The notes under the pieces were generated by a model, which had not been told where the DNA came from, made no database searches, and saw nothing but the letters and a program-made list of their open reading frames with translations. The position numbers and the translations under genes were made by a program. Positions 48,295 through 56,879 of a DNA stretch of 64,000 nt are shown piece by piece; position 1 is the first letter of the stretch, and every line of letters starts with the position of its first letter. The DNA comes from Streptomyces sp. SM10 (GTDB lineage: Bacteria > Actinomycetota > Actinomycetes > Streptomycetales > Streptomycetaceae): assembly GCF_002910915.1 (NCBI RefSeq), contig NZ_NEUF01000187.1, forward strand, positions 47,123 to 111,122, given 5' to 3'.

Positions 48295-49851
48295 TCACAC
48301 CGAGCCGCGTACGTCCTGGTGGTGGGTCAGCTGCCGGCGGAGCTCCGTGGGCAGCGGGTGGTGGGGGCCGTAGGTCCGCTCCGTGTCGTACAGAAGGGCC
48401 TGCAACTGGGCGCGGCCGGCCGCGTGGTCGCCCATCCCGAGCAGGAGGTGGCCGATCCGGTGCCGGATGTCGAAGGCCCGGCCGGGGCCGGTCGAGGTGG
48501 CGTAGCCGTTCTCGTAGGCGGGGAGGACGGCCCGGTACTCGGCGAGCGCGGCGGCCGCCTCGCCGAGCTGTTCCAGGCACTGGGCGGCGTCGTAACGGAA
48601 CTGCAGGGACTGGGAGTCGGCCGGCCCCGCTTCCGCGGCGCGGTCGTCGGCGAGGCGGCGGAGTTCGGGCAGGGCGCGGCGGTACTGGCCGTCGTCCATC
48701 AGCGTGGCCGCGTACTGCTTGCGCAGGATCCGCACCACCGGCGAGTGCTCGCCATGCTCGGCGGCGGCGGCAGGCAGGATCCCTCCGAGGATGTCGACGG
48801 CCTGGGTGATGCGGCCCTCGCCGAGCAGCCTCTTCACGTCGTCCACGGCGCGCGCCACGTTCGGCCGGGAGGGCGGCTCCTGGGGTGCGGCGGGTGCCTG
48901 CTGGGCGGGGACGGGCGCGGACGCGGGGACGACCGCCCGGTCGGGCCAGGGCGCGTGCGGGCGGAGGAAGGGCCGGGTCGGGTCGAGCGGCCCGGAGGGT
49001 GCCCCGCCGGCGGGCAGCAGGGGCCGCAGGGACTCGTAGACCTCCTGCGCGGAGGCGGGGCGGTGCTGCGGGTCCTTGGAGAGCAGGCGCAGGACGAGCG
49101 CTTCGAGCGCCTCGGGGACCTCGGGCCGGAGGTGGCGGACCGGGAGGGGCGGCTCGTAGAGATGGCGGTGCAGGACGCCCAGGGCGGTGGACCCGGCGAA
49201 CGGCACGTCGCCGCTCAGGAGTTCGTGGAGGAGGACGCCGAGTGCGTACAGGTCCGTGTAGGGGCCGACCGCTCCGCCCATGGCCTGTTCGGGCGCCATG
49301 TAGGCCGGGGACCCGATCGGGGAGCCCGTGTGGGTCAGACGGGTCGTGTCGGTGTCCATGACGGAGGCGATGCCCAGGTCGAGCACCGTGACGGTGCCGT
49401 CGGGCTTCACCATGGCGTTGCGGGGCTTGAGGTCGCGGTGGACGATCGGCACCGCGTGCACGGCGGAGAGCACCGCGCACAGCTGGGCGGCGACCGCCAC
49501 GGCCCAGGGCCACGGGTAGGGGTCGTGCTCGGCGAGGTGGTCGGCGAGGTCGGCGCCCTCGACGTACTGCATGACGAGGTAGAGGTCCTCGCCGTCGCTG
49601 CCCGCGTCGTGGACGGTGACCAGGCCCGGGTGGTCGACCTGTGCGGTGACCCGGCACTCGCGGACGAAGCGGCGGCGCAGATCGTCGGCCGCCTCGCTGC
49701 CGGAGGGGCCCGCGACCCGGTCGGGGCGCAGGAGCTTCACCGCGACCCTGCGGTCGAGGCGCTGGTCGTACGCCGTCCAGACCTGGCCCATGCCGCCCTG
49801 GCCGAGAATGGTCGCCAGCTCGTACCGTCCGGCGATCACACGCCCGTTCAC
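48295..49851 (-). CDS. Serine/threonine protein kinase with TPR-like C terminus
   Basis: Cytoplasmic Hanks-type kinase (518 residues). The N-terminal domain has the Gly loop LGQGGMGQVW, catalytic Lys39 in VAVKLL, HRDLKPRNAMV, and DLGIAS in place of the usual DFGxA, then GSPAYMAPEQ and the HRPxSAxE end. A Pro/Ala linker (about 285-335) leads to a helical region (RILRKQYAATLMDDGQYRRALPELRRL, LQFRYDAAQCLEQLGEAAAALAEYRAVLPAYE) resembling tetratricopeptide repeats. No transmembrane or PASTA domain is present. The GTG start overlaps the upstream membrane gene's stop, so that gene may provide its membrane partner. Confidence 0.9.
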   Translation of the reverse strand: MNGRVIAGRYELATILGQGGMGQVWTAYDQRLDRRVAVKLLRPDRVAGPSGSEAADDLRRRFVRECRVTAQVDHPGLVTVHDAGSDGEDLYLVMQYVEGADLADHLAEHDPYPWPWAVAVAAQLCAVLSAVHAVPIVHRDLKPRNAMVKPDGTVTVLDLGIASVMDTDTTRLTHTGSPIGSPAYMAPEQAMGGAVGPYTDLYALGVLLHELLSGDVPFAGSTALGVLHRHLYEPPLPVRHLRPEVPEALEALVLRLLSKDPQHRPASAQEVYESLRPLLPAGGAPSGPLDPTRPFLRPHAPWPDRAVVPASAPVPAQQAPAAPQEPPSRPNVARAVDDVKRLLGEGRITQAVDILGGILPAAAAEHGEHSPVVRILRKQYAATLMDDGQYRRALPELRRLADDRAAEAGPADSQSLQFRYDAAQCLEQLGEAAAALAEYRAVLPAYENGYATSTGPGRAFDIRHRIGHLLLGMGDHAAGRAQLQALLYDTERTYGPHHPLPTELRRQLTHHQDVRGSV

Positions 49852-50513
49852 CGTCCGTCACCCTCCTTGCGGAGGTAGTCGCTCAGCTCGTCGAGCTCGG
49901 CGCGCACCTGGTCGACGCGCTGGGGCGGCCTCGCCCTCGGCGCGTCGGAGGGCGGCGCGGGGACGGGGCTCTGCCGGGGGTCGGGCGGGTAGCCGTAGGA
50001 GGGGGCCGGGGTCGTCGGAGGGGCGGGCACGGCCGGCTGCGACGCGTACCCGCCGGACGGGGACGTCCCGGGGTGCGGACCGCCGTACGGACCGGTGTGG
50101 GGCCCCGCCGGGTGGGAGCCCGCCTGCACGCCTGCCCGCGGCACCGCCCGGTAGCCGCCGTACGGGCTGAAGTGCCGTATCTCCGTGTACAGGTAGTAGG
50201 TGACCGTGCCGCCGAAGACGACCAGCATCCAGGACAGGGTGATGACCGCCTGACCGTCGGTCATCACCTCGTCCTCCACCGGCAGCGTCCCCAGGTACAC
50301 GACGAGTCCGATGTTCAGGGCCAGGACGAGGCCGAACAGCCACCAGTCGCGCTGCTTACGGGTGACGATCGCCAGCCGCAGCATCGCCGCCCAGGCGAGG
50401 AGTCCGCAGCTCAGCAGGGCGAGTGCCACGAAGACCACGCGCAGGGTGACCAGCGTGGCCGAGGACGGACGACGCTTCGGCTGCTGCTCCGGCGGATAGC
50501 CGTAGCCGTGCAT
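49848..50513 (-). CDS. Membrane protein with Pro/Gly-rich cytoplasmic tail
   Basis: A 221-residue protein with three hydrophobic helices (VVFVALALLSCGLLAWAAMLRLAI, DWWLFGLVLALNIGLVVYLG, VITLSWMLVVFGGTVTYYLYTEI, within residues about 25-115) and a long Pro/Gly/Tyr-rich tail ending in an acidic/basic helix (VDQVRAELDELSDYLRKEGDGR). It overlaps the kinase start as GTGA, so the two are made together; the tail may interact with or be phosphorylated by the kinase, which is inference. The ATG at 50513 is chosen because the extension beyond it is not membrane-like. Confidence 0.8.
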   Translation of the reverse strand: MHGYGYPPEQQPKRRPSSATLVTLRVVFVALALLSCGLLAWAAMLRLAIVTRKQRDWWLFGLVLALNIGLVVYLGTLPVEDEVMTDGQAVITLSWMLVVFGGTVTYYLYTEIRHFSPYGGYRAVPRAGVQAGSHPAGPHTGPYGGPHPGTSPSGGYASQPAVPAPPTTPAPSYGYPPDPRQSPVPAPPSDAPRARPPQRVDQVRAELDELSDYLRKEGDGR

Positions 50514-50611
50514 GTGCTGCTCCCGGAGGGCGTGGGTCGGACGTGTGCAGTGAGCGTATACACCGACACGGACAACCGGTCCCGGGTTGTGCACAACCGT
50601 TGTGCTTCACG

Positions 50612-52711
50612 TCACTTCGGGGCGACCGTGCCGTCGGTGAGGCCGTCGTACATCCCCTGCACCAGCTGTCCGCCGAGCCGCCCCGCCTCGCGCAGGGCGT
50701 CCTCGAACGCCGCGAGGGCGCTGAACCGCTCTCCGTACCTGCGCTGTTCGGCCAGGGGCAGGCGCGGCACCTGGAGGCGGCGGGCGTCGAGCCGTGTCGC
50801 GGTGGAGGCGTAGCTGCTGGCCTGCCGGCTGTTGGCGGTGCCGCGCAGGAACCCGGCGAGGAACCAGGGGTCCAGGGCGGCCGGATCGGGGCGCAGCAGC
50901 TGGAGGTTGCGGCCGAGTGCGGCGCCCGCGGTGGCGTCGTCGACGACCCGGGCGACCGAACCGCCGCCCAGGACGGGCACGATGACGTCGCCCGCCTCCA
51001 GGAGGAGCGGTTCGCCGTCCGTGGACGGGGCGGGAGTTCCGCTGGGCGCGGTGCCGGCGAGGACGTCGTGCTCGGTGAGCACAGGTCCGGTGCCGGCGCC
51101 GGTGCCCGTCCGCAGGTGCAGGGCGCCCGCGCGGGCGAGTTCGCCGACGGTGGTGAAGGGGCGCCTGGCGGGTTCACCGGGGACGGCGGGGGGCGGGGTG
51201 AGCCGGGCGGTCAGCTTCAGCGTGCTGTCCAGTCCTTCCCGCACACGGGCCAGCTCGGCCGCGCCTCCGCCCGCGGCGGGAGGCGGCAGGTGGCGCGCGG
51301 GTGCCAGGTCCACGTCGTCGTCGAGGAGTTCGATGACGGGGACGGCCCGGCTGGTCCCGGGGCGCTCCTCGACGGGGTCACGGCGCCCCGGCGCGTCGAA
51401 GAGGGTCCACGCGTCGAGCACCGCGCGACGGACCGCCGTCCAGTCGACCCGGTCACGGCCCGAAGGGGCTCCGGCGGACTCGGGTTCCGCCGTGGCCGTG
51501 TCGATGAGCAGCAGTTCGGGCGCCGGGGACTGCTCGGCGCCCGGTTTGCGCAGGACCCAGATGTGGAGCGGGACGCCGTACGGGGGCGCGGCGCCGGCCG
51601 GGAGCGCGACGACGGCGCGCAGGGCGCCGCGGCGGAGCAGATCGGCGCGGATCCGGCGGCCCGAGCGGCGGGAGGCGGCGGCCGGGGGCATGAGCACGAC
51701 GGCGGTGCCGCCCTCACGGAGGTGGGCCAGGGCGTGCTGGACCCAGGCGAGTTCGGACTCGGTGCGGGCGGGGAAGCCGTACTCCCAGCGCGGGTCGTAG
51801 GCCAGTTCGTCGTGTCCCCAGTTGCGCTCGTTGAACGGGGGGTGACAGAGCACCGCGTCCGCGGTGAGCTGGGGGAAGGCGTCGGCCCGCAGGGTGTCGC
51901 CGGTCCGGACGGCGAGCGTGGGCCTGCCGGTTCCGCTCCCCGCCGAGTGGAGTGCGAGACGCAGGGCGGTCAGTGCTGCCAGGCCGGGGTCGGTCTCCTG
52001 CGCGTACAGCGCCGTGGGGCGGCCGACGGCGCACAGCAGTGCACCGGTTCCGGCGGCGGGGTCGAGGACCGTGCGGGGGCCCCGCCCGGTGCCCTTCCGG
52101 CCTGCGCCCCTCGGCGGTTCCGCGAGGTCGGCCATCAGTTCGGCGAGGCCGGGGGGCGTGAGCGTGTACTGACGCGGGTTGGCGTCCAGCTGACGTCCGA
52201 AGAGGAAGTCGAAGGCCTGGCGGGCGCCGGTCGCGGCCGCCAGATCCGCGGCGGCACGCAGCAGGGGGACGGACGGCAGGAGTGCGGACGCCGTGGGGGT
52301 GGGGACCGCACGCCCGGGGCCGAAGCGGTCGTCGAGCACATGGCCGAGGGCCGCAGGGAGGACACCGGCCATCCGGGCGTCCGAGACGGCGGTGATCTCC
52401 AGCCAGGCGGTGGGCCTGTCCCGGACGAGCAGGAGGGCGCACCCGGTGTGGACGAGCGCGGTGACGGCTCCGGCGGGGTGGCCTGCCAGCTGCTGCCAGA
52501 CGCGTTCCCTGAGGGGTACCTCGGCGAGCTTGCCCTGGTCGCGCAGCCACCGTTCGACCTCGGGGAGCGAGAAGGAGGGGCTGGCTTCGGTGCCTCCGAC
52601 GGGCTTCGGGAAGTCGGCGTGCCGGCGGCGCCAGTTGCTGACGGCCGCACGGCCCACCCCCGCGAGCCTGGCGATTCCGGCCGCGGTCACCTCTGTCGAG
52701 TCCTCCGGCAC
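50612..52711 (-). CDS. HTH - N6 adenine DNA methyltransferase - HsdS-like specificity fusion
   Basis: A 699-residue protein that seems to fuse three parts. Residues about 8-55 form a DNA-binding helix-turn-helix (TAAGIARLAGVGRAAVSNWRRR ... FSLPEVERWLRDQGK). Residues about 170-400 are a type I-like N6-methyltransferase with SAM motif VLDPAAGTGALL and motif IV CHPPFNERNWG, where His replaces the usual Asn/Asp. The C-terminal 200 residues look like one HsdS target-recognition unit (LEAGDVIVPVLGGG, LDPWFLAGFLRG, RLQVPRLPLAEQRRYG). No restriction subunit is nearby. The GTG at 52711 is the best start. It may be a regulatory methyltransferase. Confidence 0.85.
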   Translation of the reverse strand: MPEDSTEVTAAGIARLAGVGRAAVSNWRRRHADFPKPVGGTEASPSFSLPEVERWLRDQGKLAEVPLRERVWQQLAGHPAGAVTALVHTGCALLLVRDRPTAWLEITAVSDARMAGVLPAALGHVLDDRFGPGRAVPTPTASALLPSVPLLRAAADLAAATGARQAFDFLFGRQLDANPRQYTLTPPGLAELMADLAEPPRGAGRKGTGRGPRTVLDPAAGTGALLCAVGRPTALYAQETDPGLAALTALRLALHSAGSGTGRPTLAVRTGDTLRADAFPQLTADAVLCHPPFNERNWGHDELAYDPRWEYGFPARTESELAWVQHALAHLREGGTAVVLMPPAAASRRSGRRIRADLLRRGALRAVVALPAGAAPPYGVPLHIWVLRKPGAEQSPAPELLLIDTATAEPESAGAPSGRDRVDWTAVRRAVLDAWTLFDAPGRRDPVEERPGTSRAVPVIELLDDDVDLAPARHLPPPAAGGGAAELARVREGLDSTLKLTARLTPPPAVPGEPARRPFTTVGELARAGALHLRTGTGAGTGPVLTEHDVLAGTAPSGTPAPSTDGEPLLLEAGDVIVPVLGGGSVARVVDDATAGAALGRNLQLLRPDPAALDPWFLAGFLRGTANSRQASSYASTATRLDARRLQVPRLPLAEQRRYGERFSALAAFEDALREAGRLGGQLVQGMYDGLTDGTVAPK

Positions 52712-52807
52712 TGGCCTGTCTCCCGTTCCCCGCGCGTCGGTGTCGCCTGCTGTGTGTGGGTGAGCATACCGACAGCACCCCTGCACGCGTTCACACCGAA
52801 TACGTTG

Positions 52808-52836
52808 TTGACTCGGTTCACAGGCAATGGTCTTAT
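52808..52836 (+). promoter_or_regulatory. Housekeeping-type promoter of the DUF4352-like gene
   Basis: TTGACT (52808-52813) and TCTTAT (52831-52836) are 17 bp apart in an AT-richer patch, giving a leader of about 65 nt before ATG 52910. Confidence 0.55.
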
Positions 52837-52909
52837 TGACCCGCCGCACCACGGTGTGGCGCAGGCTTCCGATCACAGTCCCCGTTCTTCGTCCCGGAAG
52901 GGCACAGCC

Positions 52910-53719
52910 ATGTCCCAGTACACGCAGCCGCAGCAGCCGTACGCACCCGCTCAGACGCCGGGCACCCGCCCCGCTCGCAACGGCCTCGGCATCTCCGCCC
53001 TCGTCCTCGGCATCATCGGGACGGTCTCGGGGCTGGTCCCGCTGCTCTTCTGGCTCGCGGGAATCCTCGGCCTCATCGCCCTGATCCTCGGCCTGGCCGG
53101 GCGGGGACGGGTCAAGCGCGGGGAGGCCACGAACAAGGGGGTGACGACGTTCGGCGCGGTCCTCGGACTGGTCGCACTGATCCTGTCGGTGGTCGGAGCC
53201 GTCCTGACGTTCAAGGCCGTGGACGACGTGGTGTCCGAGATCGACAAGGCGGTCGCCGACAGCTCCGCCTCCGCGAAGCCGGCCGCCGGCGGCGGCGGGG
53301 CGACGGGCGGCACCGAGGGCAAGGGGGACGACGTCCTGGGAGCGGGTGACTCCGCCGCCTACGACGACGGGCTGGAGGTCACGGTCGGCGCCCCGGCCTC
53401 GTACACCGCGAGTGAGTTCGCGATCGGCCACACCAAGGGCAACAACGCATACACGGTGTCGGTCGTCATCGAGAACAAGGGCAAGGAGAAGTTCGACGCG
53501 ACGCTCGTCACCGTCGACGCCCGCGCCGGTGAGGACGGCGTGAACGCCGAGCAGATCTTCGACGACAAGACCGGCGAGGGCTTCACCGGCACGGTCCTGC
53601 CCGGCAAGAAGATCACCGCGAAGTACGCCTTCGACACCCCGGCGGACGCGAAGAACCTGACCGTCGAGGTCGGCCCCGGCTTCGAGTGGGACGCGAGCCA
53701 GTGGGAGCTGAAGCTCTGA
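52910..53719 (+). CDS. DUF4190/DUF4352-like membrane-anchored protein
   Basis: A 269-residue protein. A Gln/Pro/Tyr-rich start (SQYTQPQQPYAPAQ) is followed by two hydrophobic hairpin helices (LGIIGTVSGLVPLLFWLAGILGLIALILGL, FGAVLGLVALILSVVGAVL) as in DUF4190, a Ser/Ala/Gly linker, and an immunoglobulin-like C-terminal domain (YDDGLEVTVGAPASYT, VSVVIENKGKEKFDATLVTVDA) as in DUF4352 secreted proteins. It is probably exposed outside the membrane. Function unknown. Confidence 0.82.
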   Translation: MSQYTQPQQPYAPAQTPGTRPARNGLGISALVLGIIGTVSGLVPLLFWLAGILGLIALILGLAGRGRVKRGEATNKGVTTFGAVLGLVALILSVVGAVLTFKAVDDVVSEIDKAVADSSASAKPAAGGGGATGGTEGKGDDVLGAGDSAAYDDGLEVTVGAPASYTASEFAIGHTKGNNAYTVSVVIENKGKEKFDATLVTVDARAGEDGVNAEQIFDDKTGEGFTGTVLPGKKITAKYAFDTPADAKNLTVEVGPGFEWDASQWELKL

Positions 53720-53819
53720 CGGAGGGACCGCGTGCGACGAAGGACCGCCCGCCGCGGGACCGGCCACCCCTCGGGGCGGACCGGCCCCGCGGCCTCAGGC
53801 GGTGCGGTGCCGTACCACC

Positions 53820-54569
53820 TCAGGCCGTCCGGTGCCGCACCCAGACGTTCGGCTCGACGTAGACGGCGTATCCGTGCGCCGGTGAGCAGTGCACCGGTAC
53901 GAGAGCGCCCGGCACCTCCACCGGCCCCTCCGCGTCGAACGGCAGCCCGGTCCACGACCGCCACTGCTCCAGGGACCCGCTCACCGTCATCGACGCCGGG
54001 GCCACCGCCTCGACGGTCCCGCCGGCCCGCACATGGACGCGCAGCCAGGGGTCGGACGGCAGGCCGTCCTCCTCCCTCACGCGTCGGGCGTACTCCTCCA
54101 TGGACGCCGACGCGTCGGCGTGCTTCGCACTCGGCCGGACCGGGGCGACGAGTTCCTGGAATCCGAGCCGGCCCGCGTTCTCCCGCATCGCGGCCACCAC
54201 CCGCCCGGAGATGCCCTGCCCGAGCCGCCCGGCGGCGACCGTGATCTCGATCGCGCTGACCGTGTCGGGGGTGCGACGGTGCCGCAGGTCGGAGAAGGCC
54301 CACAACAGCACCTGGTCCCAGCCGCCCGGAGGCAGTTCCCCGCGCCCCGGCGCCTCCAGGGCGAACGGCACGCTGTATCCCCGGGCCACCACGGAACCTC
54401 CGGGGTCGGTGGCGACGAGGACGAACTCGGGGAACTCCACCGCGATACGAGGGAAGTTCGCCCACCCGACCAGGTCCTCCAGCACGAAGGCGGGCCAGGT
54501 GTCGGGCATCTCCTGCAACGCGACGGCGAGTTCGGGCCGCTCGGCGAGCGTGGTGATCTTCACGTCCAT
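53820..54569 (-). CDS. GNAT family N-acetyltransferase-like protein
   Basis: A 249-residue protein that fits the GNAT fold: FVLVATDPGGSVVARGYSVPF (beta strands), VSAIEITVAAGRLGQGISGRVVAAMRENAGRLGFQELVAPV (acyl-CoA-binding loop analogous to Q/RxxGxG/A) and a C-terminal strand region ending YAVYVEPNVWVRHRTA. The ATG at 54569 directly precedes the conserved core. The substrate is unknown. It is the last of a minus-strand group with a small membrane gene behind it. Confidence 0.8.
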   Translation of the reverse strand: MDVKITTLAERPELAVALQEMPDTWPAFVLEDLVGWANFPRIAVEFPEFVLVATDPGGSVVARGYSVPFALEAPGRGELPPGGWDQVLLWAFSDLRHRRTPDTVSAIEITVAAGRLGQGISGRVVAAMRENAGRLGFQELVAPVRPSAKHADASASMEEYARRVREEDGLPSDPWLRVHVRAGGTVEAVAPASMTVSGSLEQWRSWTGLPFDAEGPVEVPGALVPVHCSPAHGYAVYVEPNVWVRHRTA

Positions 54570-54659
54570 GCGGCCACGTTAGAGACGCCGGACCCCGCCG
54601 CCAACTCCTTTACGGGCGGCCGCCGTGAGTCCGGCCGTCCCCGTCGCGCTCCGGCTTCC

Positions 54660-54986
54660 TCACGCGTAGGTGAGGGCGACGAGCACCCCCGTGGGCACCA
54701 GGGTCAGCAGCGCACCGGCCGGCCAGTACACGAGGGGATCGAGGGCCGACCTCCGCTCGACCCGGTCGTTGGCCAGCCACCAGACGATCCCGAACACCGC
54801 CCACACCGGCACGGCGATGACCAGCCACAGCATCATGCCGTCGTTCTCCGTCGGCTCCCGCCGGGTCCAGCCGGCGGTGGCGAGCGGGCCGTTCGCCAGG
54901 ATGTACCAGACCAGCCACCACGGCACGATGCCCGGCACTCCGAGCAGAAGGTTCGCCCCCACGGCCGTCAGCCGCCATTTCCACAT
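54660..54986 (-). CDS. Small hypothetical membrane protein
   Basis: A 108-residue protein with three hydrophobic segments (LTAVGANLLLGVPGIVPWWLVWYILA, MMLWLVIAVPVWAVFGIVWWLA, YWPAGALLTLVPTGVLVALTYA). The ATG at 54986 (MWKWRLTAV) is preferred over a longer in-frame start at 55079 whose extension is arginine-rich and unconserved-looking. No family is recognised, and the role is unknown. Confidence 0.6.
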   Translation of the reverse strand: MWKWRLTAVGANLLLGVPGIVPWWLVWYILANGPLATAGWTRREPTENDGMMLWLVIAVPVWAVFGIVWWLANDRVERRSALDPLVYWPAGALLTLVPTGVLVALTYA

Positions 54987-55211
54987 CCGCCCAGTATCCA
55001 CGGCCGGCCCTCCGCGCCCCCTCCGGGAAGGACGAGGACACCGGCCCCGAGGCGATCGGCGATCCGTCCACGACACCACTCGTCCCGTGTCCCGGTGAGC
55101 GGGAGTTCAGGGATTGCGTGGGGCCCTCCGTCGAGGGCCACGAGCGGGACCTCCGGTGTGGCCGCACCCCACCGGAAGCGTCCTTGCGGCGTCCGTCCGC
55201 AGACCTTCCGC

Positions 55212-55991
55212 TCAGCCGCCGCACTGTTCCAGCATCGTGCTCCTGTCCGCCGCGGTGACCGCGAGCTCGTACTTCTGCGCCACCTGCGCGAAGCGAACCG
55301 CGTACGAGCAGCGGATCGCCTTGCTGGGCGGGAGCCAGGACGCCGGCCCCGAGTCGCTCTTGGACGAGTTGGCGGAGCCCGAGACCGGCAGGAGGTTCAG
55401 GACGTCGTTGGCCAACTGCCGCCGCTTCTCCTTGTCCCAGCGGGCTGCGCCCATCTGCCAGGCGTACGAGAGCGGCACGACGTGGTCTATCTGCACCTCG
55501 GTGGCTTCCGCCTTCTTCCAGGCGATGTCCTTGCCGGTGTACGGGTCGTACAGGTTCATCGAGACGACCACGCAGTCGGATCCCGCACGGAACCGCACAT
55601 CGCTTCCGTGGAGCTTCAGCAGGTCGTTCCGCGTGTCACAGCCGTTGCGCGCCAGCGGTACGCCGTCCGCCGTGTCCATCCAGGCGTAACCGAACTCGTC
55701 CCGGTCGTAACCCGTCTTCGGCCCGCGCCCCTTGGTGTCCACCTTCGAGATCAGGTCACGCGCCTTCGCCTCGTCCTCCTCGGAGGAGATCGCCGCCAGC
55801 CCCGGCTTCGTGCCGTCGGGATCGGCGAGCGGGCTGGTGCCACGCGCGTCTGCGGCCGGCGGGCCGCCGCTCGCAGAGGCACCGGCCTCCGAGAGGTCTC
55901 CCACCTTGCAGCCCGACAGCGCCGCGCCCAGGAGCAGCGCCGCACCGCCCGCCGCTCCCACGCGTACCGACCAGTTCACGCGTTCCGTCAT
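55212..55991 (-). CDS. Secreted HNH-type nuclease lipoprotein (DUF1524/GmrSD C-terminal-like)
   Basis: A 259-residue exported protein: basic start, hydrophobic stretch and LSGC lipobox-like site. The mature part shows the HNH nuclease pattern IDHVVPLSYAWQMGA, the WDKEKRRQLANDVLNLLPVSGSANSSKS segment, and a conserved Cys pair (GCDTRNDLLKLHGS and EQCGG). This matches secreted Streptomyces nucleases of the DUF1524 family, which probably degrade DNA outside the cell. The ATG at 55991 gives the signal peptide; longer frames do not. Confidence 0.88.
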   Translation of the reverse strand: MTERVNWSVRVGAAGGAALLLGAALSGCKVGDLSEAGASASGGPPAADARGTSPLADPDGTKPGLAAISSEEDEAKARDLISKVDTKGRGPKTGYDRDEFGYAWMDTADGVPLARNGCDTRNDLLKLHGSDVRFRAGSDCVVVSMNLYDPYTGKDIAWKKAEATEVQIDHVVPLSYAWQMGAARWDKEKRRQLANDVLNLLPVSGSANSSKSDSGPASWLPPSKAIRCSYAVRFAQVAQKYELAVTAADRSTMLEQCGG

Positions 55992-56226
55992 GTTCCCGCC
56001 CCTTCGCCGACCACCGAGTCCGGACCTGTCCCGTGCGGGACACGACTCCGCAGTACACATGCCCCGTCCCGGAACAGATGAGCACGCGACAGCCGAGCCG
56101 TCGGCACCGGGTCGTCCGTGACAGCCCTTCACCGCCGTCGCGGTCGTGGCGCGTTGACGGTCCGGGCACCGCCGGGAGGCGGACCGCTCCGGCGCGGCCG
56201 CTGTCGGGGGCCTCGCGCACACAGAC

Positions 56227-56266
56227 GTGAGAGTTGACTCTCACATAACCTGAGAGGACACTCTCA
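56227..56266. promoter_or_regulatory. Two inverted repeats: likely ArsR-family operators
   Basis: GTGAGAGT-TG-ACTCTCAC (56227-56244) is a perfect inverted repeat, and TGAGAG-GACA-CTCTCA (56251-56266) is a second, with centres 23 bp apart. They overlap a possible promoter (-35 TTGACT at 56234, -10 GACACT at 56257) immediately before the ArsR-like start codon. Confidence 0.65.
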
Positions 56267-56270
56267 CGTC

Positions 56271-56879
56271 ATGGACTCCACCAACCGTCTGGGCGATATC
56301 GACATCACCGACCCGCAGGCGATGCGGGCGCTGGCCCATCCCGTCCGACTCGCGATCCTCGACCGCCTCCACCGGCACGGACCGGCGACCGCGACGGACC
56401 TCGCGCCGGACGTGGGAGCCACGCCGTCGGTGACCAGCTGGCATCTGCGTCACCTGGCGGGCTTCGGGCTGGTGCGCGACAGCGAACCCGGCCCGGACCG
56501 ACGCCGGCGACGGTGGGAGGCGGTGGCACGCGGCTTCCGGTTCGAAACGCCGCTGGACCCGGCCGACGAGGAAGGCCGGTCGGCCGCGCGCGTGCTCTCG
56601 CGGCAGATGTTCCAGCGCACCGCGGACCTCCCGGCCCGCTGGGCCGCCGAGGTCGAGCCCACCCTCGATCCGGCGTGGAGCAGGGCGGCCGGGCTCGCCG
56701 ACACCCGTGTCGTCGTGTCCCCCGAGGAACTCGCCGCCATCGAGGACGGGATCGAGCGCGTCCTCGCGCCGTACGTGACGCGGGATCCCGCCGAGCGGCC
56801 GGCGGACGGCCGCGGCGTCCGTCTGCTGCGCTACGCCCTGCCGGAAGGCGCCGAGGAGCAGACAGGGCCGACGTCATGA
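56271..56879 (+). CDS. ArsR-family transcriptional regulator
   Basis: A 202-residue regulator with an N-terminal winged helix (MRALAHPVRLAILDRLHRHGPATATDLA, VTSWHLRHLAGFGLVRDSEP) and a helical C-terminal half with no obvious metal-binding Cys or His set, so it may sense a small molecule. The ATG at 56271 has no clear ribosome site, and the modelled promoter would start RNA at or next to the A of ATG, suggesting leaderless mRNA. It overlaps the MFS gene as ATGA, so it probably represses its own operon through the paired operators upstream. Confidence 0.88.
   Translation: MDSTNRLGDIDITDPQAMRALAHPVRLAILDRLHRHGPATATDLAPDVGATPSVTSWHLRHLAGFGLVRDSEPGPDRRRRRWEAVARGFRFETPLDPADEEGRSAARVLSRQMFQRTADLPARWAAEVEPTLDPAWSRAAGLADTRVVVSPEELAAIEDGIERVLAPYVTRDPAERPADGRGVRLLRYALPEGAEEQTGPTS

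Noticed and set aside
50543..52909. Long in-frame extension upstream of the DUF4352-like protein, antisense to the methyltransferase
   Set aside because: The extension is a shadow of the methyltransferase gene; the real start at 52910 follows a promoter and matches the domain layout.
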